From: Natronolimnohabitans innermongolicus JCM 12255
Lineage (GTDB): Archaea; Halobacteriota; Halobacteria; Halobacteriales; Natrialbaceae
Reading direction: 5' to 3'
NCBI RefSeq assembly: GCF_000337215.1
Contig: NZ_AOHZ01000084.1
Location: forward strand, 24,598 to 74,532
Length of the DNA: 49,935 bases
The notes beneath the pieces are model-generated. The model did no database searches. It had not been told where the DNA came from and saw nothing but the letters and a program-made list of their open reading frames with translations. Both the position numbers and the translations under genes were made by a program. Every line of letters starts with the position of its first letter. Position 1 is the stretch's first letter. Shown one piece after another: positions 1 through 7,597 of this stretch.

Positions 1-87
1 GACGACCCCACGACCGGCCTCATCCACAATTTGAGCGGCAGCGGCTCGGTCCACAGCGTGATGGTCTTAGACCGTGATCCACAATGA
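1..87 (+). CDS. Thiolase-like protein, C-terminal end (partial)
   Basis: The reading frame is open from the window edge and ends with TGA at 85-87. The last 28 residues include H-N-L-S-G-S-G-S, which matches the glycine-rich C-terminal segment of thiolase/SCP-x type condensing enzymes that follows their active-site region. The next gene starts inside the stop codon (ATGA overlap) and encodes a DUF35 protein, the usual partner of archaeal thiolases, which supports the call. The likely role is acyl-CoA C-acetyltransfer or thiolysis. Only the tail is visible, so substrate and catalytic cysteines cannot be judged. Confidence 0.7.
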   Translation, partial: DDPTTGLIHNLSGSGSVHSVMVLDRDPQ

Positions 88-608
88 CTGATTCAGACAC
101 TAACGACGGCGACGCCGAACGCGAGCGCGTCTCGGTGCCCAACGAGGTCGAGTTCCCCCGAATGCTCGACTTCTACGAACTCCAGACCGAAGACCAGACC
201 CAGATCCACGAGTTCTACGACAACCTTCGGGACGGACAGTTGACGACGACACAGTGTCGGGACTGCGACGAGATCCACTTCCCGCCGCGGATCGTCTGTC
301 CCGAGTGTACCGGCGACGACCTCGAGTACGTCGACCTCCCCCACGAGGGCGAACTGTTCGCCTTCTCTGAAGTCCGGGGCGGACTGCCCATCGGCCTCAG
401 CGAACACGAAGTACCGTACGTCGTCGCCGTCGTCGACCTCGGCCCCGTGCGACTGTCGGGCCGGGTCGACGGTGCGGCCTACAGCGACCTCGAGATCGGC
501 GATTCCGTCTCGCTGAAGATCGTCGAGATCGACGGCCCGACCGACGAGGAACGCGTCTTCTACCGATTCGAAGCGACCGACACTACGACCGACGGTGATT
601 CCCAATGA
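84..608 (+). CDS. DUF35 zinc-ribbon/OB-fold acyl-CoA-binding protein, thiolase partner
   Basis: A 174-residue protein with a rubredoxin-like zinc ribbon (Cys58, Cys61, Cys72 and Cys75) followed by a C-terminal OB-fold region from about residue 80 onward. This is the standard architecture of the DUF35 family, which in archaea binds next to thiolase and HMG-CoA synthase and is thought to hold CoA or channel acyl-CoA. It overlaps the thiolase stop upstream and the acyl-CoA ligase start downstream, both by ATGA, so the three are almost certainly one translationally coupled operon. The roughly 35-residue helical stretch before the zinc ribbon is usual for the family. The family assignment is secure; the exact substrate is unknown. 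Confidence 0.88.
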   Translation: MTDSDTNDGDAERERVSVPNEVEFPRMLDFYELQTEDQTQIHEFYDNLRDGQLTTTQCRDCDEIHFPPRIVCPECTGDDLEYVDLPHEGELFAFSEVRGGLPIGLSEHEVPYVVAVVDLGPVRLSGRVDGAAYSDLEIGDSVSLKIVEIDGPTDEERVFYRFEATDTTTDGDSQ

Positions 609-2227
609 AAGATTACGAACTCACGCTACAGATCATGCTCGAGCGGGCCACTGATCTGTTCGGACACAAGGAGATCGTCTCGGAACTGCCCGACGGAACG
701 ACCCACCGGTACACCTACGACGAGGCGTACGACCGCATCTGCCAGCTGGCCAACGCCTTAGACGAGCTCGGCGTCGACGACGGCTCGCGCGTGTCGGTGA
801 TGGCGATCAACCACTACCGCCACTACGAGCTGTACTTCGGCCCCTCGTGCAGCGGCCGGAGCATCCACATGACGAACCACATGCTCCCCGAGGAGCACCT
901 CATCGAGATCGTCAACGAGGCCGAGGACGAGGTCGTCTTCGTCGATCCGCAGTTCGTCGACACCGTCGAGAGCGTCGCCGACGAGTTCGAGACGGTCGAA
1001 CACTACGTCGTCCTCGACGACGAGGTGCCCGAGACGGACCTCGAGCCGGTCGTCGCCTACGAGGACCTCCTCGAGGGCCAGGACACCGACTACGACTGGC
1101 CGACGCTCGACGAGGACGACGAGGCGGGGATCTGTTACACCTCCGGGACGACCGGGCTGCCGAAAGGGGCCGCCTACACCCACCGGGATCTCTACCTCCA
1201 CACCCTCACCCACGGCCACGTCGACGTCTTCGAGATCGGCGAGAACGACGCCGTGATGCCCGTCGTGCCGATGTACCACGTCAACGGCTGGGGACTCCCC
1301 TACTCGGCGACGCTCTCGGGGTCGAAGCTCGTCCTGCCCGGCGAGAACACCCACGCCGAGGGGATCGCCCACCTCATCGACCGCGAGGAGGTGACCGTCA
1401 CCGCCGCCGTGACGACGGTCTGGCTGGACATGGCCCAGTACTACGACGAGAACGAGGAGATCGAACTCGAGTCGCTCGACCGCGTCCTCATCGGCGGCAC
1501 CTCGCCGCCGGAGTGGCTCATGGAGAAGTTCGACAAGGAAATCGACGCGCCGATCCACCAGGGCTACGGGATGACCGAGGCGGCGCCCCACCTCGTCAAC
1601 ACGATGACGACCACGGAGGTCGCGGAACTCCCCGAGAGCGAGCGCTACCAACAGCAGATGAAACCCGGGATCCCCGCTCCCGGCGTGCAGATTCGACTGC
1701 GGACCCCCGACGGCGAGCCGGTCCCTCACGACGGCGAGTCGACCGGCGAGATCCAGGCCCGGTCCCCGTGGCTCATCGACGAGTACTTCGCCCGCCCCGA
1801 GGAGACCGAGGCCTCCTTTACCGAGGACAACTGGTTCAAGACCGGCGACGTCGGCGTCATCGACGAGTACGGCTACCTCGAGGTCGTCGACCGGCTGGAC
1901 GACGTGATCAAAAGCGGCGGGGAGTGGATCTCCTCGCTCGAACTCGAAAACGAACTGATGTCCCACGACGCCGTCGAGGAGGCGACGGTGATCAACATGG
2001 AACACGAGAAGTGGGACGAACGGCCGGTCGCCTACGTCGTCAAACGCGGCGACACGACCGAGGACGAACTGAAAGCCCTCCTCCTCGAGCGGTTCCCGAA
2101 GTGGTGGCTCCCGGACGAAATCGTCTTCGTCGAGTCGATTCCGAAGACGACGACCGGCAAGTTCGACAAGAAGGTGCTTCGCGACGAGTTCAAGTCCGAA
2201 CACGGAATCCTGCCGGTCGACGAGTAG
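605..2227 (+). CDS. AMP-dependent acyl-CoA synthetase (AlkK-like)
   Basis: A 540-residue adenylate-forming ligase that activates a carboxylic acid with ATP and CoA. The phosphate-binding loop Y-T-S-G-T-T-G-L-P-K-G lies at residues 178-188, the G-Y-G-M-T-E motif in the middle, the W-F-K-T-G-D hinge region later, and the catalytic lysine in P-K-T-T-T-G-K-F-D-K-K near the end. The stretch V-P-M-Y-H-V-N-G-W-G-L-P-Y resembles AlkK-type medium-chain ligases, but short aromatic or branched acids are also handled by this group. It overlaps the DUF35 gene by ATGA and closes the thiolase operon, which suggests beta-oxidation-like chain shortening. The gene is followed by about 700 bp without genes. Confidence 0.9.
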   Translation: MKDYELTLQIMLERATDLFGHKEIVSELPDGTTHRYTYDEAYDRICQLANALDELGVDDGSRVSVMAINHYRHYELYFGPSCSGRSIHMTNHMLPEEHLIEIVNEAEDEVVFVDPQFVDTVESVADEFETVEHYVVLDDEVPETDLEPVVAYEDLLEGQDTDYDWPTLDEDDEAGICYTSGTTGLPKGAAYTHRDLYLHTLTHGHVDVFEIGENDAVMPVVPMYHVNGWGLPYSATLSGSKLVLPGENTHAEGIAHLIDREEVTVTAAVTTVWLDMAQYYDENEEIELESLDRVLIGGTSPPEWLMEKFDKEIDAPIHQGYGMTEAAPHLVNTMTTTEVAELPESERYQQQMKPGIPAPGVQIRLRTPDGEPVPHDGESTGEIQARSPWLIDEYFARPEETEASFTEDNWFKTGDVGVIDEYGYLEVVDRLDDVIKSGGEWISSLELENELMSHDAVEEATVINMEHEKWDERPVAYVVKRGDTTEDELKALLLERFPKWWLPDEIVFVESIPKTTTGKFDKKVLRDEFKSEHGILPVDE

Positions 2228-2317
2228 CGGTACCGACAACGAGGCTAGCTTGACGCGTCTCGTTTTTGGCTATCGGTGTTTCTAGATACAAACGAGTCGG
2301 CCGACCGACGGAAGGAG

Positions 2318-2410
2318 CAAGCCAAGTGCCTCGAGATCGTACGGAAATCTTCGAATTCCGTGATGACAGGAGTCTCGAACCATTTGACTCTGAGGCGGTT
2401 CACGATAGAC
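2318..2410 (+). repeat. Degenerate copy of an element also present near 22.9 kb
   Basis: Two blocks are shared with the reverse complement of 22831-23033: a first block of about 31 bases beginning near 2318 (with AGTGCCTCG and TCGTACGGAAATC identical) and a second beginning near 2373 (with TCTCGAACCA identical, then scattered matches to GTTCAC). The order is the same in both copies. Here the blocks are only about 27 bases apart, whereas the 22.9 kb copy has about 110-140 bases with strong hairpins between them. Similarity was judged by eye. Confidence 0.5.
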
Positions 2411-2883
2411 TGCAGCGAACCGGCGGTCAGCGTCGCAGGGTACGCCAGAAGAACGTCGTCGTGAACTCGTATGCCAACTGCACCCGTCTAAACATGATAG
2501 ACGATTCGAGCAAAAGACAGAGAGAAAATGTCTGTAACACTCACTACGGTATTCTCGGGCGTGTGTAGCACTATAATGGTCACCGAAACGACCTCCAGTG
2601 ATCAGGTCTGCAGTGACGGTCAGCGACTACACTATTCGATAAGACAGTCAGATGACAGCGTCCACTGTCACATCCAATACTGATCACAGAGGCTGATTCG
2701 GCTGGCTCCAAATAATCATCCAAGAGTAATAGACGGAAAGCGATCAGCGAGGAGGTTTCACCGATCGATAACCATCCATTACATGAATACGGTTGTAAAC
2801 ACCAAGGGCGCAGAAGTGACGGCCTAATCGTGTTCTGTTGGCAGACGCGATTATCGAGTACTAGCAATCCTCACCGATATCGA

Positions 2884-2909
2884 CGTCTGATATAATCGGA
2901 CGATTTAAG
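2884..2909 (+). promoter_or_regulatory. Palindromic operator (8-3-8) and TATA box of the first iclR gene
   Basis: CGTCTGAT at 2884-2891 and ATCGGACG at 2895-2902 form an inverted repeat with one mismatch and a 3-base spacer. It directly abuts the TATA-like ATTTAAG at 2903-2909, which is about 27 bases before the ATG at 2933. The core T-C-T-G-A-T/N3/A-T-C-G-G-A resembles the sites upstream of the IclR genes at 17669 and 35101. Confidence 0.6.
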
Positions 2910-2932
2910 ACCACGGGCGTCGATCATCGAGT

Positions 2933-3694
2933 ATGAGCGATGCCACGCCACCGATGTCCTCCGTTCTCAACGCCTTCGACGTGTTGACCGTCCTCTGGGA
3001 AGTAAACGGCGCCGGCCCCTCCGCCGTCGCGAGACGGATGGATATGCCAAAGAGCACGGCACACGTTTACCTCCGGACGCTCGAGGAGACGGGCTACGTC
3101 GTCAACGAGGACGGGGAGTACCGACTCAGCCACCAGTTTCTCTCGACCGGCTCGCGGATCAAACACCGGAATAGTCTCTTTCAAGCCTCCGAGGCGAAGC
3201 TTCGAGACCTCGCGATGGAGACCGGCGAGCTCGTGACCCTGGTCATTGAAGAAGCCGGGCAGTCGGTCATCCTCCACAAGGATACCGGCGACCGCTCCCT
3301 CGAGCTCGGGATCTACTCCGGGATGATCACCCCGCTTCACTCGAACGCGACCGGGAAAGCGATCCTCGCCAACCTCCCGCCGGAGCGGGTGGACGAGATT
3401 CTCGAAACTCAGGGGCTCACCGCGCTGACGTCGGCGACGATCACCGACGAAGCACAACTGCGCGCGGAACTCGAGGTCGTCCGCGAGCGCGGCTACGCCG
3501 TCGACTGGGACCAGCAGGTTCAGGGAATGGGCCTGATCGGCGCACCGATCGAAATCGACGGGCGACTCGAGGGAGCAGTCGGTATCGCGGGGCCGACGGG
3601 GCGCATCCAGGACGAGGCCTATCAGACCGAACTCTTACAGGAACTGCGAGGGACGATCGATTCGATCACGATCAAGTATCGGTACGGGACGTGA
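2933..3694 (+). CDS. IclR family transcriptional regulator
   Basis: A 253-residue protein with the IclR layout: an N-terminal winged helix-turn-helix (about residues 8-65, recognition helix in M-P-K-S-T-A-H-V-Y-L-R-T-L) and a C-terminal GAF-like ligand domain (about 75-250) carrying the conserved pattern H-S-N-A-T-G-K-A-I-L-A. IclR proteins bind small carboxylic or aromatic acids and act as repressors or activators of nearby catabolic genes. The ATG at 2933 is placed by a TATA-like box 27 bases upstream. The palindrome just before that box suggests autoregulation. Targets are not shown; the operon before and the ligase region after are both possible. Confidence 0.9.
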   Translation: MSDATPPMSSVLNAFDVLTVLWEVNGAGPSAVARRMDMPKSTAHVYLRTLEETGYVVNEDGEYRLSHQFLSTGSRIKHRNSLFQASEAKLRDLAMETGELVTLVIEEAGQSVILHKDTGDRSLELGIYSGMITPLHSNATGKAILANLPPERVDEILETQGLTALTSATITDEAQLRAELEVVRERGYAVDWDQQVQGMGLIGAPIEIDGRLEGAVGIAGPTGRIQDEAYQTELLQELRGTIDSITIKYRYGT

Positions 3695-4206
3695 AAACGG
3701 GATCCGATCGTACTACAGCGGCGAACCCGCCGTGAGTACGGCGACAGGACACGAGGCGCCGACAACCGTATCCGACCGCGGCCGCGCTGTCGACAGGAGA
3801 CGAATACCGGACGAACAGTCGGAGTTAGTTTCGGAGAAAGGATTGGTTCGCCAGGGCGAAACAAGAGATTGTATGTTCCAGACTGTGTTGGATTTTAATC
3901 GCAGATCCGAATCAACATTCGAATGGAACTCGTCTCGAGAGAGCTATCTAAATATCGGTATTCGGTATTACTGATTTGTGTGAAAGTTGTCGCAGAGATA
4001 CTGGATTCGTACGAACTGCGTTCGCCAATGGAGAACGGCATGCTGCTGTTCGAGGTAGACGATACCTCACTGCTCGAGATGAACCGATCGCGTCGACGGC
4101 GAGGATAACCCGGGGCCCGCGAGCAGCAACCGAATCGTCGGCGCTCGATTCGGCGCGACGGCCGACCGATCTGCGGTGACGCCGGCAGGTCGGTACAGCA
4201 GGCCCA
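3695..4206. other. Intergenic region between convergent genes
   Basis: About 510 bp between the IclR gene and the convergently transcribed UbiA gene. It has an AT-rich patch around 3890-3970. No open frame has convincing haloarchaeal codon use and no strong hairpin was noticed. Confidence 0.4.
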
Positions 4207-5064
4207 TCAGCCGACGATGCGAATCGAGAGAAACAAAATCGCGCCGAAGAGGTACGTCGCGCCGATGAACAGCCCCACGAGGCGCTCGGGATCCGGCGGC
4301 CGAACGAGACTACCGATCGAAACCGCGGCGGGGACGACTCCCGCGAGCACCGCACTCGAGGGGAGGACGCCGATCGCACTCGAGAACACCAGAAGACCGA
4401 GACTGATCGAGACGAGTGTCCAGGCGACGCGAAGGGCTCGAGCGGGGCCGAGCGCGACCGGGAGCGTCCGCTTTGGGACGCGACGGTCGTGGTCGTAATC
4501 GGTCCGATCGAGCATGACGTTGATCGCAGCGAGGAGGAACCCGAACACGAGGCAGACGGCGACGATCGTGGCACCGACGGTTCCCGTCTGTGCGGCGTAG
4601 CCGCCGGCCGTCGCGAGAGCGATTCCGATCGGATAGTCGGCGGTTCCGGTGACGGGGTGGGTATCCAGTTGCGGTGCGTGAAAGTAGCCGAACGCGAGCA
4701 GCGGTGCCGTGAGGGCGACGGCTATCGGCCCGGAGACGAACCACAGCGCCAGAAGACAGAGACCGAACACCGCCGCCGAGACGCCCATCGCAGTCCGGAT
4801 CTCCGCCGGCTCGAGCGGATTCGTCTCGTCTTCGCCGCGGACGTAGTAGTCGACGTAGCCGTCTTTCAGGTGCGCGACGTAGACCGCGAGACAGACCGCG
4901 AACGCGTGGACGGCCGCCGGCCCGAGCGCGAACGCCGCGGCGAGTCCGGCCCCGAATACGGACATCGCCGCCCCCGGGAGTAAAAAGACGGGCTGAACGT
5001 GGGTCCAGAGTCCGCGGACCCGCCGTTCAGTCCGCGCTCGAGGCGACAACGACCGTTCGTGCAC
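4207..5064 (-). CDS. UbiA family prenyltransferase
   Basis: About 285 residues, strongly hydrophobic, with some eight membrane segments. Two aspartate-rich regions typical of UbiA enzymes are visible: H-L-K-D-G-Y-V-D-Y-Y in the first third and N-V-M-L-D-R-T-D-Y-D-H-D in the middle. These bind Mg-diphosphate of the isoprenoid donor. The start is uncertain: the conserved L-W-T-H-V-Q-P-V-F segment precedes the first Met (4965), so translation must begin upstream. I chose a GTG at 5064; the frame stays open far upstream only because it is antisense to the next gene. The role could be in quinone or prenylated lipid synthesis. It has no obvious link to the catabolic genes around it. Confidence 0.78.
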   Translation of the reverse strand: MHERSLSPRARTERRVRGLWTHVQPVFLLPGAAMSVFGAGLAAAFALGPAAVHAFAVCLAVYVAHLKDGYVDYYVRGEDETNPLEPAEIRTAMGVSAAVFGLCLLALWFVSGPIAVALTAPLLAFGYFHAPQLDTHPVTGTADYPIGIALATAGGYAAQTGTVGATIVAVCLVFGFLLAAINVMLDRTDYDHDRRVPKRTLPVALGPARALRVAWTLVSISLGLLVFSSAIGVLPSSAVLAGVVPAAVSIGSLVRPPDPERLVGLFIGATYLFGAILFLSIRIVG

Positions 5065-5253
5065 GCGGGTTCGTACCGTCCCGCGGCATATCAATGTGCC
5101 CGTCGACGACGCTCGAGTCTCGAGTATCGATGCCCGAAGAGCGTCGGGACTCGGGACCGACCCACGGCTGATGTGACTCGTAAACGCCCGCCGAATGAGG
5201 GTGTGTTCCACAATCGTTATTACCCTCGCTAACGGCCACCACACATAGTCTGT

Positions 5254-6804
5254 ATGAATTTCGTCGATACCTTCACTCGAACCGTTCGACGGCACGGGTC
5301 GGACACGGCGATCGTCTCCGACGACGGACGGTCGATGACATACGAGGATCTTGACGATCGCACTACTCGACTCGCGAATGCCATAGACGAGCGCGTGCCG
5401 GAGCAGCGGGTGGCCACGCTCGCTATCAACGGGCCGGCCGCGATCGAGACGATGATCGCGAGTCAGAAACGCGGGATCGGCAACGTACAGCTTCCGTTCC
5501 GCGACAGTCCGGGCGGGCTGGTCGCGATGCTCGAGCCGACCGATGCGTCCCTCCTCGTCTTCGACGACGCGAACGCGGAGAAGGCCCTCGAGGTCCTCGA
5601 TCGAACGGAGATCGACGTGGGGATCCACGCTGGGGAGCGGTCGATCGAACACGACGCCGTCGAACCCTACGACGTCGTTCTCTCGGACGCCTCGACAGAC
5701 GCCGTCGAGACTCATCCCGACCACGAACACGGCGTCTTCTACACCAGCGGCACGACGAGTACGCCGAAGGCCGTGCTCTTCGATCAGGAACAGCTCTGGC
5801 ACGGGAGCACCCAGGTCATCATGGAGATGGGGATCGACGAGACGGATACGGCGCTGGTCACGACGCCGTGGTATCACATGGTGACGTGTGACGCCTGGAT
5901 CCTGCCCCACATTCAGGCCGGCGCGACGCTGGTCGTCCAGTCCGATTTCGACCCCGACGAGGCGCTCCAGCTCGTCGACGAACACGACGCGACGGGCGCG
6001 CTCGCCGTCCCGACCCAGCTCCACGCGCTCGCCGACTGCCAGCGCGAAAACGAGTACGACATCGAGACGCTCTCGTATATCCGGACCGGCGGTTCGATCG
6101 TCACGGAAGCGCTCGTCGAAAAGGCCGCCGAGCACCTGACCCGCGGCGTCTACAACACCTACGGGCTGACCGAAGGCGGTCCGAACCTGACCTTCGCCCA
6201 CCCGTGGGTACAGGACGAGCACACGGGTTCGATCGGCAAGGAATCGTTCGTCTCGGAGGTGCGCGTCGTCGAGGCCGCCGAGCCGGACGAAGATCCGGAT
6301 CCGAACGCGACCGTCGATCCGGGGGAATCGGGCGAAATACTCGTCCGCGGACCCGGAACCTGCAACGGCTACATGGACCGCCCCGAGGAGACCGACTGGT
6401 TGCTCGTCGAAGACGAGTGGGTCCGAACCGGCGACGTCGCCGAGGTCGACGAGGACGGCTTCCTCTACATCACCGGCCGCGTCGACAATATGATCGTCAG
6501 CGGCGGCGAGAACATCTATCCCGAGGAAGTCGAGGAGGCGATCGAGACCCACGACGGCGTCGACGAAGCCGTCGTGCTCGGCCTCGAGGACGAGGAGTGG
6601 GGCCACCGCGTCGCCTGCGTCGTCTGTACCGAAGACGACGGGCTCTGCGAGGACGACCTGGATCAGTTCTGCAAGGACCACGACGAACTCGCGGACTTCA
6701 AGCGGCCGCGCGAGTACGTGGTCGTGATCGAGGGCTCGCTGCCACGAACCGATACGGGGACCATCGAACGAGAGACCGTCCACCTCGAGTACTTCGCCGA
6801 GTAG
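5254..6804 (+). CDS. AMP-dependent acyl-CoA (possibly aryl-CoA) ligase
   Basis: A 516-residue adenylate-forming enzyme. The phosphate loop reads Y-T-S-G-T-T-S-T-P-K-A, the adenine motif Y-N-T-Y-G-L-T-E, the hinge W-V-R-T-G-D-V-A-E-V, and the C-terminal domain has S-G-G-E-N-I-Y-P-E-E-V-E-E. The terminal catalytic segment is L-P-R-T-D-T-G-T-I-E-R, where the lysine usual before the I/F is replaced by Thr, a change worth noting. The reaction would be acid + ATP + CoA to acyl-CoA. It stands alone upstream of a metallo-beta-lactamase-fold gene on the same strand (64-bp gap). It could activate an aromatic acid for the cluster to the right, but the sequence does not fix the substrate. Confidence 0.85.
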   Translation: MNFVDTFTRTVRRHGSDTAIVSDDGRSMTYEDLDDRTTRLANAIDERVPEQRVATLAINGPAAIETMIASQKRGIGNVQLPFRDSPGGLVAMLEPTDASLLVFDDANAEKALEVLDRTEIDVGIHAGERSIEHDAVEPYDVVLSDASTDAVETHPDHEHGVFYTSGTTSTPKAVLFDQEQLWHGSTQVIMEMGIDETDTALVTTPWYHMVTCDAWILPHIQAGATLVVQSDFDPDEALQLVDEHDATGALAVPTQLHALADCQRENEYDIETLSYIRTGGSIVTEALVEKAAEHLTRGVYNTYGLTEGGPNLTFAHPWVQDEHTGSIGKESFVSEVRVVEAAEPDEDPDPNATVDPGESGEILVRGPGTCNGYMDRPEETDWLLVEDEWVRTGDVAEVDEDGFLYITGRVDNMIVSGGENIYPEEVEEAIETHDGVDEAVVLGLEDEEWGHRVACVVCTEDDGLCEDDLDQFCKDHDELADFKRPREYVVVIEGSLPRTDTGTIERETVHLEYFAE

Positions 6805-6868
6805 GATCGAGACCGTCCACCGTCGCGGTCAGCATCTTTATCTTCTCGCTGCTGGTAGTGTGGTACCG

Positions 6869-7495
6869 ATGTACACCGAGATCCTACCGAGCGTGTACGA
6901 CATTACGGTACAGGACGACGGGGATGCCCGGTATCGCGCCTTCTTCGTCGACGCCGACGTGCCGACGCTGGTCGACACGGGACTGCCGGACACGACGGAC
7001 GCGCTGTTCGAGGCGATCGAGGCGATCGGCCTCGAGCCCGAACGCGTGATCATCACCCACGGTGACGTCGACCACGTCGGCGGCCTCGAGGCGGTTACGG
7101 AGCGATACGACGTCGAAACGTTCGTTCCGGAGGGGACGGACGACGTCGACGACGCCCTCGTCGACGAGTACTTCGGCGACGGCGACGGGATCGGGCCGTA
7201 CACGGCCGCCCACGTCCCGGGCCACGCCTCCGAACACCACGTGTTGATCGACGAGGATGCCGGCTATGCCGTGCTGGGCGACGCCGTCTTCGGGTCGGAC
7301 GCCCGCGGACTGCCGGCGGGGTACTTCGTGCTCCCGACGGCGTTCTTCTCCGAGGACGTCGCCGCCGCCGACGAGAATCTCGAGCGACTCCTCGAGTACG
7401 AGTTCGACGCCGGCCTGGTCTTTCACGGCTCGTCGGTGCGCTCGGGTGCGTTCGACAAGCTGGCCGACTTCGTCGACTTCGCGGGCAAGCCGTAG
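6869..7495 (+). CDS. Metallo-beta-lactamase-fold hydrolase
   Basis: A 208-residue MBL-fold protein. The metal motif is T-H-G-D-V-D-H (His64, Asp66, Asp68, His69), so the middle His of the canonical H-x-H-x-D-H is Asp, a variant met in part of the family. Further ligands are likely His119 in P-G-H-A-S, Asp138 in L-G-D-A-V and the His in V-F-H-G-S near the C terminus. Members hydrolyse thioesters, lactones or similar bonds. The ATG at 6869 fits a TATA-like TTTAT about 28-30 bases upstream; an in-frame GTG at 6860 is the alternative. Its position between a CoA ligase and an ADP-forming CoA synthetase suggests thioester hydrolysis, which is inference. Confidence 0.83.
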   Translation: MYTEILPSVYDITVQDDGDARYRAFFVDADVPTLVDTGLPDTTDALFEAIEAIGLEPERVIITHGDVDHVGGLEAVTERYDVETFVPEGTDDVDDALVDEYFGDGDGIGPYTAAHVPGHASEHHVLIDEDAGYAVLGDAVFGSDARGLPAGYFVLPTAFFSEDVAAADENLERLLEYEFDAGLVFHGSSVRSGAFDKLADFVDFAGKP

Positions 7496-7597
7496 GGAAC
7501 GATCGCCGCGGAAAGGTCGGACGATGAATCAGTTGCCACGTCGGAGAATCGATCAGTTGGGAAAACGCTTTCACCGAGTTCGAACAATACCCTCGGT

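Larger units (their letters stand above)
2228..2932. other. Non-coding stretch with degenerate repeat and iclR promoter
   Basis: No convincing gene is visible; the short frames here use codons unlike the neighbours. Bases about 2318-2410 resemble, in reverse orientation, the region 22831-23033, so both look like copies of one decayed element. The right end (from 2884) holds a palindrome and the TATA-like box of the IclR gene. The section 2560-2870 is lower in GC than the genes and could be a decayed insertion, but no transposase motif is recognisable. Confidence 0.5.

Noticed and set aside
2580-2867. 95-codon minus-strand gene
   Set aside because: Composition is unlike a haloarchaeal protein (many Ser, Leu, Cys, Trp), no promoter or homology is recognisable; it could be decayed insertion DNA.
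4207-6783. Single 858-codon minus-strand gene
   Set aside because: The upstream 1.7 kb is the antisense of the CoA ligase at 5254-6804; only the UbiA part at the 3' end has real protein features.
6869-7495. H-x-D-x-D-H motif as a sign of an inactive MBL enzyme
   Set aside because: This variant is met in otherwise normal members of the fold, and the remaining metal ligands are present.
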